A stretch of DNA of 64,000 bases. Origin: a bacterium SCSIO 12696 (lineage in GTDB: Bacteria; Pseudomonadota; Gammaproteobacteria; Pseudomonadales; Porticoccaceae). The stretch spans positions 620,001-684,000 of the forward strand of contig CP073744.1 in NCBI GenBank assembly GCA_024397955.1, given 5' to 3'. Under the pieces are notes generated by a model. The model saw only the letters and a program-made list of their open reading frames with translations, had not been told where the DNA came from and did no database searches. A program made the translations under genes and the position numbers. Positions within the stretch are counted from its first letter, which is position 1. The number at the start of each line of letters is the position of its first letter. This document shows positions 48,299 to 59,754 of this stretch, piece after piece.

Positions 48299-48916
48299 TT
48301 AAAGGTCGATACCGCCGAAGGACATAAAGCCCAACGACATCAAACCAACAGTGATAAAGGTAATACCCAAGCCACGCAGGCCCTCAGGCACATCGCTGTA
48401 CTTCATCTTTTCGCGAATACCCGCCAAGGCAACAATAGCAAGCGCCCAGCCAACACCGGATCCAAGGCCAAACACCACACTTTCACCCAAGCTGTAATCC
48501 CGCTCAACCATGAACAGGGAGGCCCCCATAATGGCGCAGTTCACGGTAATCAGCGGCAGGAACACACCCAGCGCGTTGTACAGCGCAGGCATGTACTTAT
48601 CCAGCACCATTTCCATGATCTGAACAATGGCGGCAATCACACCGATGTAAGTCAGCAGACCCAGGAAGCTCAGGTCAACAGACTCCATACCTTCAATGCC
48701 GGTCCAGGTCAGTGCGCCTTCTGCCAACAGGCCGTTATAAAGCAGGTTGTTGACCGGGACGGTGATGGTCAGCACCACAATCACCGCAATGCCCAGACCC
48801 AACGCCGCCTGTACTTTTTTGGAGATGGCCAAGAAGGTACACATCCCCAGGAAGAACGCCAGCGCCATGTTTTCGATAAACACCGCGCGGACGAACAAAC
48901 TTAAATACTGTTCCAT
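48299..48916 (-). CDS. nqrE: Na+-NQR subunit E
   Basis: NqrE is an integral membrane subunit with six helices forming, with NqrD, the Fe site of the pump. The 205-residue protein is normal in length ([21 protein letters not shown]). The Cys ligands in FFLGMCTF and TVNCAIMG, on symmetry-related half-helices, are present. Its ATG overlaps the nqrD stop codon by one base. Confidence 0.97.
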   Translation of the reverse strand: MEQYLSLFVRAVFIENMALAFFLGMCTFLAISKKVQAALGLGIAVIVVLTITVPVNNLLYNGLLAEGALTWTGIEGMESVDLSFLGLLTYIGVIAAIVQIMEMVLDKYMPALYNALGVFLPLITVNCAIMGASLFMVERDYSLGESVVFGLGSGVGWALAIVALAGIREKMKYSDVPEGLRGLGITFITVGLMSLGFMSFGGIDL

Positions 48917-49581
48917 TACGCTACCTCCGCCGGTGCTGAGTTTTTAGCCATTTTAAACTCGGGCTCTTCTACCTGGTCTTTGTGCTTCTGACGAATGGCC
49001 CAGATAATCAAGCCAATCAGGAAGAACGCAATGGGAGGCAGCAGCATCATGCCATTAGGCACATACCAGCCACCGTCAGTAACCAGAGGGAAAATTTCGT
49101 AGCCCAGCAGTTTGCCAGCGCCAAACAGCTCGCGAATCACCGCCAGTACAATCAGGATAAAGCTATATCCCAAGCCGTTACCGATACCGTCCAGGAAGCT
49201 GGGCAGTGGCGGGTTTTTCATGGCAAAGGCTTCAGCGCGGCCCATCACGATGCAGTTGGTGATAATCAAGCCTACAAACACCGACAGGGTTTTACTGATT
49301 TCGTAGCTGAATGCCTTGAGCACCTGATCCACCACGATTACCAGCGAGGCAATAATGATCATCTGCACGATGATGCGGATGTTGCCAGGAATGTGGTGGC
49401 GTACCAGTGACACAAACAGGTTGGCAAATGCACACACCGCGGTCAGTGCCACACACATCACCAGAGAGACACTCAGGCTTGAGGTAACAGCCAGTGCGGA
49501 ACAAATACCCAGAATCTGCAGGGCAATGGGGTTGTTTTTAAATACCGGGTCAAACAGCGTGTCTTTCGTCTTACTAGACAT
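48916..49581 (-). CDS. nqrD: Na+-NQR subunit D
   Basis: NqrD pairs with NqrE. The 221-residue protein has six predicted helices, and the conserved Cys-containing segments [12 protein letters not shown] and [17 protein letters not shown] are visible. It begins three bases after the nqrC stop codon and overlaps nqrE by one base. Confidence 0.97.
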   Translation of the reverse strand: MSSKTKDTLFDPVFKNNPIALQILGICSALAVTSSLSVSLVMCVALTAVCAFANLFVSLVRHHIPGNIRIIVQMIIIASLVIVVDQVLKAFSYEISKTLSVFVGLIITNCIVMGRAEAFAMKNPPLPSFLDGIGNGLGYSFILIVLAVIRELFGAGKLLGYEIFPLVTDGGWYVPNGMMLLPPIAFFLIGLIIWAIRQKHKDQVEEPEFKMAKNSAPAEVA

Positions 49582-49584
49582 AAC

Positions 49585-50352
49585 TTAGGCCTCCCCTGCT
49601 TTCAGATTTGCCAGGAAGGATGCAAAGCCACTGTCACCCATCCAGAATTGCATCAAGTTGTGAACACCTTTACTGGTCAAGGTAGCACCAGACAAACCAT
49701 CCACCTGATAAATCGCTTCCGGCTTACTGCTATCTACAGCGCCTTTCTCGACAGAAATGGCAGTTCTATCACCGTCGTAAATCTTTTTACCCACCCAGAT
49801 AGCTTTCCAGTTGGGGTTATCGATTTCACCGCCCAGGCCCGGGGTTTCGGCGTGCTCGTAAAAGCCCAGACCAGCCACGGTGTTGAGGTCGGACTCAAGA
49901 GCCACAAAACCGTACAGGGTAGACCACAGCGCGTAGCCTTTCACCGGCAGGATCAGCTTCTCAATGCCGTTGTCACCTTCCACCATATAAATAGTGGCGT
50001 ATTTCACTTTGCGACCGATCTTGGCGATATCCTGGTCACCAGAGAGCTTGTCAGAGAACGCAGGGTCTTTAGACGCCTTGCGCTGGTCGTACGTGGCAAC
50101 GTCCACCGCGTCGGTGAATTTGCCAGTGCTCAGGTCAACCACTTTGGCAGTAACACTCTCAAATTGCTGGTCGATAGACACACCCTCTTGGTAGAGGCCA
50201 GCGGCTTTGAGGATATTGCCTTTCTTGTCTTGCTCTTTGTTTTCCTGCTGCATGCTGCGCAGGCCAACTGCGGCACCAGATACCACCACGGAACAAACCA
50301 GGCAGAGTATCAGGGCAACCAGTATCGTATGTTTTACCGTATCTTTAGCCAC
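49585..50352 (-). CDS. nqrC: Na+-NQR subunit C
   Basis: NqrC carries a covalently bound FMN in its periplasmic domain. About 255 residues from a GTG at 50352 ([16 protein letters not shown]), overlapping nqrB by eight bases. A start 36 bases upstream would add residues absent from relatives. One N-terminal helix is followed by the flavinylation motif SGATLTSKG (about 221-229), whose Thr is the ApbE target. Confidence 0.95.
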   Translation of the reverse strand: MAKDTVKHTILVALILCLVCSVVVSGAAVGLRSMQQENKEQDKKGNILKAAGLYQEGVSIDQQFESVTAKVVDLSTGKFTDAVDVATYDQRKASKDPAFSDKLSGDQDIAKIGRKVKYATIYMVEGDNGIEKLILPVKGYALWSTLYGFVALESDLNTVAGLGFYEHAETPGLGGEIDNPNWKAIWVGKKIYDGDRTAISVEKGAVDSSKPEAIYQVDGLSGATLTSKGVHNLMQFWMGDSGFASFLANLKAGEA

Positions 50353-51565
50353 GTGCCAGCCTCCGTTTGATGTTGCTTTCCACCACAAAGTGGTCGATCA
50401 GGGGCGCAAACAAGTTGGCGAATAGAATCGCCAGCATCATGCCCTCAGGGAATGCAGGGTTGAGAACGCGAATCAGAACCACCATCACACCAATCAGCAT
50501 GCCGAAATACAGCTTGCCGGTATTGGTCATGGAAGCAGATACCGGGTCAGTGGCCATAAACACCATACCGAAGGCAAAGCCACCCACAACCATGTGCCAG
50601 TACCAGGGCATGTGCATCATTGGGTTAGAAGAGTCGCCAGCAACCGCATTGAGCAGTGAAGACAAGGCAACCATGCCCAGCATCACGCCCAACATAATGC
50701 GCCAGGAAGCGATCTTCATCATCAGCAGAATGGCACCACCGATAAAGATCGCCAGTGTGGAAGTCTCACCGATAGAGCCCTGAATATTACCCAGGAAGGC
50801 ATCCATCCAAGTGATTTGCTGCTGCAGCACCTCCATGCCATCGCTGTACGCCAGAGACAGTGCAGTAGCGCCGGTAAAACCATCCACCATGGTGGCTGCA
50901 CCGGTAGCCCACACTGCGTCACCAGACATAGAGGCTGGGTAAGCAAAGAACAAGAAGGCACGACCCGTCAGTGCCGGGTTAAGGAAGTTTTTGCCAGTAC
51001 CGCCAAATACTTCCTTGCCGATCACCACACCAAAGGTAATACCAATGGCCGCCATCCACAGGGGCAGGTCTGGTGGGCAAATCAAGGCAAACAGCACCGA
51101 AGTTACGAAGAAGCCTTCGTTCACTTCGTGGCCACGCTTCATGGCAAACAGCACTTCCCAGAAACCACCCACAATAAACGCAGTGGCATAAATAGGCAGG
51201 AAGTACATGGCACCGTGAATAATACAATCGTAGATACTATTGGGATCAAAACCCGCCAGCGCAGCAGTGGCCGCTATGCGCCAGCCTTCAGCAGCAGCCG
51301 GGTCTGCCAAGGTAGACAGCCACACGTTGGCCTGGTGGCCGACGTTGTACATGCCGTAGAACATGGCCGGGAAAGTAGCAATCCAAACGGTGATCATTAC
51401 CCGCTTGAGATCAATACTGTCGCGCACATGGGCAGCGTTTTTGGTGGTGTCCTTGGGAGAATAGAAAAAGGTATCGATGGCCTCATACAAGGCATACCAT
51501 TTTTCGTGTTTACCGCCCTTGTGAAAATTGGGCTCGATCTTTTCGAGATACTTGAGAAGACTCAT
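50345..51565 (-). CDS. nqrB: Na+-NQR subunit B
   Basis: NqrB is the membrane subunit with the main sodium path, a covalent FMN and riboflavin. The 406-residue protein has about ten helices. The flavinylation motif [10 protein letters not shown] (Thr near 234) is intact. It lies five bases after nqrA and overlaps nqrC. Confidence 0.97.
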   Translation of the reverse strand: MSLLKYLEKIEPNFHKGGKHEKWYALYEAIDTFFYSPKDTTKNAAHVRDSIDLKRVMITVWIATFPAMFYGMYNVGHQANVWLSTLADPAAAEGWRIAATAALAGFDPNSIYDCIIHGAMYFLPIYATAFIVGGFWEVLFAMKRGHEVNEGFFVTSVLFALICPPDLPLWMAAIGITFGVVIGKEVFGGTGKNFLNPALTGRAFLFFAYPASMSGDAVWATGAATMVDGFTGATALSLAYSDGMEVLQQQITWMDAFLGNIQGSIGETSTLAIFIGGAILLMMKIASWRIMLGVMLGMVALSSLLNAVAGDSSNPMMHMPWYWHMVVGGFAFGMVFMATDPVSASMTNTGKLYFGMLIGVMVVLIRVLNPAFPEGMMLAILFANLFAPLIDHFVVESNIKRRLARG

Positions 51566-51570
51566 CTGGA

Positions 51571-53248
<1,678 letters not shown>

Positions 53249-53299
53249 CAAAAACCCCGCCTAAGCGGGGTCATTGATGCCCCCCGCCTTCGCGGGGGG
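53249..53299 (-). terminator. Tandem terminators after GAPDH
   Basis: Two GC-rich hairpins lie in series: CCCCCC-GCCTTCGC-GGGGGG (53280-53299) and ACCCCGC-CTAA-GCGGGGT (53254-53271). The second is followed on the minus strand by a T-run. They separate the GAPDH gene from the nqr operon downstream. Confidence 0.85.
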
Positions 53300-53322
53300 T
53301 AACGGCCTAATACAACCAGTGA

Positions 53323-54783
53323 TTAAGCCTCTTTCGGGTACACATCCCAAGAAACGCCGGCCATTTCTTCCAGGCAACGAACCACCTGGCAGCTGTAGCC
53401 AAACTCATTGTCGTACCAGCAGTACAGCACCGCGCTGTCACCGGAGATAATGGTGGCTTTGGCATCGAAGATACAGGCGTGGCGCGAGCCAACAAAGTCG
53501 CTAGACACCACTTCCGGAGATTCGGTGAAGTCGATCTGTTGCTGCAGCGACGAGTGCAAGGCAACGCTGCGCATGTACTCGTTGAACTCTTCCTTGTTGC
53601 TGGCGCTGCCCATTTTCAGGTTGAGAATCGCCATGGACACATTGGGTGTAGGCACACGAATGGCATTACCGGTGAGCTTGCCTTCCATTTCTGGCAGCGC
53701 GCGGGATACCGCCTTGGCGGCACCGGTTTCAGTGATCACCATATTCAGCGGCGCGGAACGACCACGGCGCTCGGCGCTGTGGTAGTTATCGATCAGGTTC
53801 TGGTCGTTGGTAAAGGCGTGTACGGTTTCCACGTGGCCGTGCTCAACGCCGTATTTGTCGATCACTGCTTTCAGCACCGGGGTAATGGCGTTGGTGGTAC
53901 AGGACGCGGCGGAGATGATCTTGTCTTCCGGCAGAATGTCGGTGTGGTTGATGCCGTAAACCACATTCTTCAGATCACCCTTGCCCGGTGCGGTAAGCAG
54001 AACTTTGGCGACACCCGGGCACTCCAGGTGCTGGCTGAGGCCAGCTTCGTCACGCCATACGCCGGTGTTGTCCACCACCACGGCGTTGTTGATGCCGTAT
54101 TCGGTGTAGTCCACTTCCGACGGGTTGTTGGCGTAGATGATTTTGATGGGGTTGCCGTTACACACCAGCACGTTGTTTTCTTCGTCGATACGAATGGTGC
54201 CGTGGAAGGTGCCGTGTACCGAGTCGCGGCGCAGCAGGCTGGCGCGCTTCACCAGGTCATTCTTGGCTTTGCCCTTGCGCACCACAATGGCACGCAGGCG
54301 CATCACATCGCCACCGCCGGTCTTTTCGATCAACAGACGCGCCATCAGGCGGCCAATACGGCCAAAGCCGTACAGAACCACATCTTGAGGCTGGGGCAGT
54401 GGCTTGGAGTCACTATTGAGTGCATCCGCCAGCTCTACCCGCAAAAATTCTTCCGGAGTCTGGCCATTGGCCTGCTCCATATGCTTGGAGGCAAGCTTGC
54501 CCAAGTCCAGATGGGCGTGACCAAGGTTCAGGTCCAGCAACGCCTTGAGCATGGGGTAGGTTTCAAACTCAGAGACTTCATTATGCTCTACCTGACGCAC
54601 CCGGCGGTGGGCCTTCATAATATCGATAACCGATTGGTTAACTAATGAACGGTCGTAGAGGTAAATACCCACATTGCGCTCGCGATTGAGCTGACCAATC
54701 ATCGGGATCATGGCTTCTGCCAGGGCTTCACGCTCTTTCCAGTCAGCGAAGAAGTCGGCGGGTTGAGGTCTTGGGTCGGTCAC
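53323..54783 (-). CDS. Glyceraldehyde-3-phosphate dehydrogenase, long form
   Basis: A 486-residue NAD(P)-dependent enzyme. The N-terminal extension of about 130 residues (all-helical, MTDPRPQPADFFADWKERE) precedes the usual Rossmann start YGFGRIGR (about 138-145). The catalytic Cys lies in ISAASCTTNAI (Cys 295), with HAFTNDQN downstream. This long variant is common in gammaproteobacteria, where it lies next to nqr (for example PA3001 in Pseudomonas aeruginosa). Tandem terminators follow. Confidence 0.93.
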   Translation of the reverse strand: MTDPRPQPADFFADWKEREALAEAMIPMIGQLNRERNVGIYLYDRSLVNQSVIDIMKAHRRVRQVEHNEVSEFETYPMLKALLDLNLGHAHLDLGKLASKHMEQANGQTPEEFLRVELADALNSDSKPLPQPQDVVLYGFGRIGRLMARLLIEKTGGGDVMRLRAIVVRKGKAKNDLVKRASLLRRDSVHGTFHGTIRIDEENNVLVCNGNPIKIIYANNPSEVDYTEYGINNAVVVDNTGVWRDEAGLSQHLECPGVAKVLLTAPGKGDLKNVVYGINHTDILPEDKIISAASCTTNAITPVLKAVIDKYGVEHGHVETVHAFTNDQNLIDNYHSAERRGRSAPLNMVITETGAAKAVSRALPEMEGKLTGNAIRVPTPNVSMAILNLKMGSASNKEEFNEYMRSVALHSSLQQQIDFTESPEVVSSDFVGSRHACIFDAKATIISGDSAVLYCWYDNEFGYSCQVVRCLEEMAGVSWDVYPKEA

Positions 54784-54874
54784 AAGAGTATCCTGTCGTT
54801 GCCTAAAAATAGGCAGACATTATCGTGCCTGCCTGCAACAGGTGCAACAAATTGGTCACATTAAAGACAACCTC

Positions 54875-54913
54875 TTTGGGGAGGAGCTGCAGATGCATAT
54901 GCTCCTCCCCAAA
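54875..54913. terminator. Strong hairpin after algD
   Basis: TTTGGGGAGGAGC (54875-54887) and GCTCCTCCCCAAA (54901-54913) make a perfect 13-bp stem with a 13-base loop, 26 bp past the algD stop codon. There is no long U-tract, so termination may need help or the hairpin may protect the mRNA 3' end. Confidence 0.6.
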
Positions 54914-54939
54914 ACAACCTACTTTCAGCAGAGTGAGAA

Positions 54940-56391
54940 TTACCAGCAAACACCGCTGTAATTTGCCAGCTCTGCATGGGTGTCCGGCAACCGGACCAAA
55001 TCCACCACATGGGTGTAGAGGCGAGCGATTCGGGCAATTTCCTCAGCGTAGGGGTGGTTGTGCGCAATCACCACCACATCGCTCTGGCGAATCAAGGTAA
55101 AAAAGTGGTCGCACACAGTTGTTTTCGGCGATTGCCCAAGGTCAGAGGCCACGCCAGCAGACTGTTCAAAATTCAGGTAAGGGTCATAAAACAACACCTC
55201 CCTGCCCCGCTCTTTCAGCTGTTGCATAAGCGCAATAGCCGGGCTTTCTCGCAAATCGTCAGTTCCGGGTTTAAAGCTGACACCGACAACCCCAACCGAT
55301 GCACCGGGCAAATCAGCGATCAGCTGCTCTGCATGGCGAATGTGTCGTGAATTACTGACATCGATCTGATTAATCACTGGCAAGTCCACACCAACCGACC
55401 GGGCCAGGTGCTGCATACTGCGAATTTCTTTGGGCAAACAAGAGCCGCCATAGGCGAATCCGGGCTTCAGATAATAAGGCGAAAGATTAAGCTTGGTATC
55501 TTGCAGAAAGATATCCATTACCTCATGGCTGTCCACATCCACCGCCTGACACAGGCGCCCTACTTCGTTGCCAAAGCACACTTTAAGTGCATGCCAGGTA
55601 TTGTCCACACACTTAACCAGCTCAGCCGCCTCCAGGGTTGTACGGATAGGAGCCTGATCAACAGATTGATAAAGCCGGGCCGCGTAATCTGCACTGCGCT
55701 TATCGGTAGCGCCAATCACGGTTTTTGGTGGCTTGTGAAAATCATCAATGGCGGTGCTCTCGCGCAAGAACTCCGGGTTGTAGCACACGCCAAAATCTTT
55801 GCCGCATTGTTTGCCAGAAAACTCTTCCAGCAAAGGTATCATGACTCGGCGGGTGGTTTGGGGTGGCACTGTGCTTCTGTAAACCACCAAGTGATAGCCC
55901 GTCTTTTTCTTTAAAGCCGCGCCAATTTGTCGGGTGGCCTCCTTTAAATAACTCAAGTTACAGCTGCCATCCTCATTGCTGGGCGTGCATACGCTGATAA
56001 AACTCACATCGGTACTGAGAATCGCCTGTTCGGCATCTTTGGTTGCCGCCAGCAAGTTTTTGTCATGGGCTTGGGATAACAAATCATCCAGACCATCCTC
56101 GACAATGACCGACTTGCCGATATTCATATTGGCCACTTTGGCGTCATCGAGATCAACACCCATGACCTTATGCCCCAAGTCAGAGAAACAGGCTGCTGAT
56201 ACCGCACCGACATACCCCAACCCAAAAATACTGATGGCTGGTTTTTTTAACGATTTGGCAGATGTCAGCCGAGGCCTATCCATCGTCAAAGGTGACAATG
56301 GGATATCCAAGTTTGCATCGACTACCTCTCTTTCTGCTAAAAATTCCTGTCGACCGTAAACACCTTGTTTTACGTTATTTTTGTTAATCAT
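54940..56391 (-). CDS. algD: GDP-mannose 6-dehydrogenase with N-terminal extension
   Basis: AlgD oxidises GDP-mannose to GDP-mannuronate, the committed alginate precursor. The 483-residue protein matches AlgD from residue 52 (AISIFGLGYVGAVSAAC). It has SVCTPSNEDGSCNLSYL, YRSTVPPQT, the catalytic Cys in GGSCLPKE and the C-terminal VGVSFKPGTDDLRESP. Preference for GDP-mannose over UDP-glucose is judged from these AlgD-like segments. About 50 extra N-terminal residues precede the fold; GGAGACGAAGG before ATG 56391 supports this start. A sigma-54 promoter lies 46 bp upstream. Confidence 0.92.
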   Translation of the reverse strand: MINKNNVKQGVYGRQEFLAEREVVDANLDIPLSPLTMDRPRLTSAKSLKKPAISIFGLGYVGAVSAACFSDLGHKVMGVDLDDAKVANMNIGKSVIVEDGLDDLLSQAHDKNLLAATKDAEQAILSTDVSFISVCTPSNEDGSCNLSYLKEATRQIGAALKKKTGYHLVVYRSTVPPQTTRRVMIPLLEEFSGKQCGKDFGVCYNPEFLRESTAIDDFHKPPKTVIGATDKRSADYAARLYQSVDQAPIRTTLEAAELVKCVDNTWHALKVCFGNEVGRLCQAVDVDSHEVMDIFLQDTKLNLSPYYLKPGFAYGGSCLPKEIRSMQHLARSVGVDLPVINQIDVSNSRHIRHAEQLIADLPGASVGVVGVSFKPGTDDLRESPAIALMQQLKERGREVLFYDPYLNFEQSAGVASDLGQSPKTTVCDHFFTLIRQSDVVVIAHNHPYAEEIARIARLYTHVVDLVRLPDTHAELANYSGVCW

Positions 56392-56436
56392 GGCCTTCGT
56401 CTCCGTTGCAATTATTTAATAACCTGAAACGACTAC

Positions 56437-56452
56437 TGCAGAGAGCGTGCCA
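56437..56452 (-). promoter_or_regulatory. Sigma-54 promoter of algD
   Basis: On the minus strand TGGCACGCTCTCTGCA fits the -24/-12 consensus TGGCACR-N4-TTGCW at all fixed positions but one, with the essential GG and GC correctly spaced. Transcription would start near 56426, giving a leader of about 35 nt before the algD ATG. Confidence 0.75.
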
Positions 56453-56587
56453 ACTTAAAAAACCCTTATAAATAAGGCTTTTTATCGATTTATTTCCGAT
56501 TTTTTTAAATTTTTTTTCACTTGGCATTGCAAGTTGCTTTGCATTTTGCAAAACGATCATAACAACACGTGAATTCCAACCAGAAGC

Positions 56588-56613
56588 CATGCAATTTCGC
56601 AAGAATTTGCATG
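56588..56613. promoter_or_regulatory. Palindrome beside the transporter promoter
   Basis: CATGCAA (56588-56594) and TTGCATG (56607-56613) are perfect inverted repeats spaced by 12 bp, overlapping the first bases of the plus-strand -24 element. It could be an operator or activator site shared by the divergent promoters; this is inference. Confidence 0.35.
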
Positions 56614-56627
56614 GCACAAAGCTTGCT
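56612..56627 (+). promoter_or_regulatory. Sigma-54 promoter of the type I secretion genes
   Basis: TGGCACAAAGCTTGCT matches TGGCACR-N4-TTGCW at every fixed position. Transcription would begin near 56638, 26 bp before the ATG of the ATPase gene. Confidence 0.8.
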
Positions 56628-56663
56628 CAAGGAATAAAGAGAAATAAGAAATAGGGAAGTCTT

Positions 56664-58340
56664 ATGAAATACAGCAAACTGACATGGCACTCATTGCCCT
56701 ACCTTTCATTTATTTGCGTGGCCAGCTTAATTACCAATATCTGCGCCATGGCTTTGCCTATATATACGTTGCAAATCTTCGACAGAGTCATTACCAGCGG
56801 CAGTGTAGAAACCTTGAGCATGCTATCCATTGCCCTGGCCATCATAAGTTGCGCTTATCTCAGTTTTGAAGCACTGAGACGGAAGATGCAAGAGCTCTCC
56901 GGTGAACGAACTGTTACTGTGCTGACAGAAAGGCTATCCGAGAGTTCATCACTATTCTTTTCAAAAAAAAATCAGGAAAACAGCCCTTACGAGCTGATTG
57001 AAAAAGCAAAGTCTTTTGTAGTGAGCCCTAACCTATTGGCGGCCATGGATGCACTCTGGTCACCCATCTACATTATTTTCCTGTTTATCTTGCATCCCTA
57101 TTTTGGGCTTCTGGCATTGGCCATCAATGGACTACAACTGACTACCTTATTGCTGCAAATACGCCATCTTGGTCGCAACAGCCGACATCTGAAAAAGCAT
57201 CAAAACCAGCTGCAAAAAATCAACAAAGAGTCCATCAATTGCCAGCAAAGACTGAACACCATGGGCATACAAAAAACCTGGCTGGCTCGCATCAAAAGCA
57301 TGACATCCGTACAACATCGCATGGAAAAAAAACTGGCCAGAAACCAACAGAGATACACGGTTTCCGGTATTACACTCAGGCTCTTATTACAAGCCTCATT
57401 GCCCGCCACCGGTGCCCTGCTTTTAATCAGCCAAACCATTACACCAGGTGTCATGCTGGCTGCTCTCATTATTGGGTTTCGCTGCCTGACCCCATTCGAC
57501 ACCTTATTGAAGAACTGGAAATCTCTTGAAGAAAGCCTAGCTGCTCAGTCAGAAATAAACCGCTTACTCAGAGTGGAAAGCCCAGTCAAAAATACTCCAC
57601 CGCTGCCCTTTGGGGGTTGCTTAACCGTAAAAGAATGGTCGTTGCAAGAAGGCCTGCAAACCGTCAATTTTGCACTCAAGCCTGGGGAATCACTAGCGGT
57701 TATCGGGCCCAACGGGGCAGGTAAAACTCAGCTCCTGCAAACCTTGTTAGCGCAGAAAAAGTTGGGACAGAAAAAATACACGGGCAAAGTGCTTTTTGAT
57801 CAAATGGAGGTTGCCACTATTGATGACGCTTGGCTTGGTAAACAAATAGGTTATGTGCCTCAAGAAAACCACTTTCCCAACGCCAGCTTCGCGGAACACA
57901 TTTGTCGTTACCAACCTGTTGAGGCGTCCACCTGCCAAGAACAACAAATGGTCGCACTCGCCAAAAAGGTGGCCATTCACGATTGGGTTATGTCGCTGCC
58001 GAAAAGATACGACACCTGTGTAGGTGGAGAGTCACCTCTACCACCAGGCCTGGGCCAACGCCTGGCAGTGGCCCAAGCACTGTTCGGAGAACCGCAACTT
58101 TTGCTGTTCGATGAAGCCGATTCCGCATTGGATATTGAAGGGCTACAAGCCTACCAAAGCGTCCTTAAAGAACAGAAAAAATCCGGCAAAACCACTGTAT
58201 TTGTTACCCAGCGCCGACAGTTAATTCACGAAGCAGACTTCGTGCTGGTACTGAATAACGGCGGTGCGGTTTTTTACGGCCCGGTTGCTTCCTTCTTTTC
58301 TTCTCATAACAGCTCTGCACACAGCCCGCAAAAAGCGTAA
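56664..58340 (+). CDS. Type I secretion ABC transporter (PrtD type), atypical motifs
   Basis: A 558-residue half-transporter with five or six membrane helices (about 12-290) and a C-terminal ATPase. It has no N-terminal peptidase or CLD domain, as in the PrtD/AprD branch. Walker A is GPNGAGKTQ (348-356) and Walker B LLLFDEAD with the catalytic Glu. The usual LSGGQ signature is replaced by LPPGLGQR (about 459-466), and the switch His by Gln in VTQRRQL. Activity may therefore be altered. The adaptor gene follows after 10 bp. The likely substrate is the RTX protein encoded nearby. Confidence 0.88.
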   Translation: MKYSKLTWHSLPYLSFICVASLITNICAMALPIYTLQIFDRVITSGSVETLSMLSIALAIISCAYLSFEALRRKMQELSGERTVTVLTERLSESSSLFFSKKNQENSPYELIEKAKSFVVSPNLLAAMDALWSPIYIIFLFILHPYFGLLALAINGLQLTTLLLQIRHLGRNSRHLKKHQNQLQKINKESINCQQRLNTMGIQKTWLARIKSMTSVQHRMEKKLARNQQRYTVSGITLRLLLQASLPATGALLLISQTITPGVMLAALIIGFRCLTPFDTLLKNWKSLEESLAAQSEINRLLRVESPVKNTPPLPFGGCLTVKEWSLQEGLQTVNFALKPGESLAVIGPNGAGKTQLLQTLLAQKKLGQKKYTGKVLFDQMEVATIDDAWLGKQIGYVPQENHFPNASFAEHICRYQPVEASTCQEQQMVALAKKVAIHDWVMSLPKRYDTCVGGESPLPPGLGQRLAVAQALFGEPQLLLFDEADSALDIEGLQAYQSVLKEQKKSGKTTVFVTQRRQLIHEADFVLVLNNGGAVFYGPVASFFSSHNSSAHSPQKA

Positions 58341-58350
58341 GGATACTCCT

Positions 58351-59649
58351 ATGACCATTCAAGGCCCCACAAAAAGCATTCAGCAAAAAGCACAGAGAAT
58401 CTGGGTTTCAGCAGCATTGACGCTGACACTAAGCCTGTCGGCTCTGTGTCTGTGGGCGACGTTTGCGCCGCTGCAAAGCGCAGCTACCGCCACTGGTTTT
58501 GTGCGCGTAGAAGGCAAAAAGCGCATCGTGCAGCACTATGACGGCGGTATTGTTGATCAGTTATTGGCCCTCGAGGGGGAATACGTGGCGCAAGGTACGC
58601 CGATCATGCAGTTACAAACCGTTGAGCTGGACCGCAAAATTCAAAGCCTGCTCAAAAAATACCTGAATTTGTCCGCCATGCAGGTTCGGCTCTCTGCTCA
58701 GATAAAGGGAAGCCAATCCATTGAGTTTCCCAAAGACGTAACCGCCCTTGCTGAAAGCATCAACTATCTGGGCGCGCTGAATGTTCACCAACAAATATTA
58801 CGAGAGGAAAAAAAGTCACTGAAACAGAAGCTGTCTGTACTGGACAGTCAACTATCTCAACTGGAAACTGACATTGCCGGTCAGGAATCCACTCTAAAAT
58901 CTTTGAAGTACCAACTCAGTCTGATTGAAAAACGGCAGTCCGCCATGAAGAATCTGGCGGAAAAAGATTTGGTCTCTAAAAAACAACTTGCTGATATTCA
59001 GCTTTCGGTGTCGTCCCTGTCGGAAAACATCAACCAAGCCAAAACTGCTTACAAAAGAGGCATTGAAAAACGCCGAGAGTTAAGTTTTTCCCGTCATCAA
59101 CTGGAAACCCAGGACAAAGCCGATGCGCTCAACAAGCTGCAAAAAATTCAGACTGAACTCCCCCTGTTGAAAGAAGAAATCAAACTATTGAAACTCAAAC
59201 GAGCCCGCGCACAAGTATTGGCCCCTATCTCTGGCCGGATCACCAACCTTCAAGTCAACACCATTGGCGCCACGGTGCATCCAGGAGGGAAATTATTGGA
59301 GATTGTTCCCCAGAGTGAGCGCTTGGTGGTAGAGGCACGTTTAAAGCCAGAGGACGTCGACAATATATCCAACGGTTCTGCGGCAAAGATACGCCTGACT
59401 GCTTACAACACCCGACGCACATTGCCTATAGAGGCTACCGTTCACAGGCTGTCTCCAGATCGTTTAACCGACGAATACGGGCAGGCCTACTACGAAGTGA
59501 TTCTCTACCTGAATAACCTGCAACAGAACCAACCGCTTTACCCAGGCATGCCTGCAGAAGTGATTATTCATACGGGAAAACGTCACTTGATGGACTACTT
59601 GGTGGGGTCTTTGTTATCGGGCGCAGAAAAGGCGCTTTTGGAAAAATAG
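58351..59649 (+). CDS. Type I secretion membrane fusion protein (HlyD/PrtE type)
   Basis: A periplasmic adaptor of about 432 residues. It has one N-terminal membrane helix (about 20-45), the lipoyl-like half GFVRVEGKKRIVQHYDGGIVDQL and a long coiled coil (about 95-280). The returning lipoyl half follows (VLAPISGRITNLQVNTIG), then a beta-barrel ending GMPAEVIIHTGKR. It connects the ABC transporter to an outer-membrane TolC-type channel, which is not encoded here. I chose ATG 58351, which follows AAGGA; the frame is open further upstream into the ATPase gene. Confidence 0.92.
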   Translation: MTIQGPTKSIQQKAQRIWVSAALTLTLSLSALCLWATFAPLQSAATATGFVRVEGKKRIVQHYDGGIVDQLLALEGEYVAQGTPIMQLQTVELDRKIQSLLKKYLNLSAMQVRLSAQIKGSQSIEFPKDVTALAESINYLGALNVHQQILREEKKSLKQKLSVLDSQLSQLETDIAGQESTLKSLKYQLSLIEKRQSAMKNLAEKDLVSKKQLADIQLSVSSLSENINQAKTAYKRGIEKRRELSFSRHQLETQDKADALNKLQKIQTELPLLKEEIKLLKLKRARAQVLAPISGRITNLQVNTIGATVHPGGKLLEIVPQSERLVVEARLKPEDVDNISNGSAAKIRLTAYNTRRTLPIEATVHRLSPDRLTDEYGQAYYEVILYLNNLQQNQPLYPGMPAEVIIHTGKRHLMDYLVGSLLSGAEKALLEK

Positions 59650-59754
59650 ATAATCTCACTACTATCTCTAAAGAGAGTCGATTAGCTGTATAAGACGCTC
59701 AATAGCGATAGTTTTTGATATAGTACTTTCGGTAGACATGAAATAGGTAGGAAG

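Noticed and set aside
47750..48904. Long open frame antisense to nqrF and nqrE (384 codons)
   Set aside because: His/Gln-rich mirror of strongly conserved NQR genes; not plausible as a protein.
53479..54645. Long open frame antisense to the GAPDH gene (388 codons)
   Set aside because: It is a shadow of the conserved GAPDH coding sequence, without a recognisable domain or ribosome site.
56522..56538. Third sigma-54-like sequence TGGCATTGCAAGTTGCT
   Set aside because: The GG-to-GC spacing is one base too long, which normally abolishes sigma-54 recognition.
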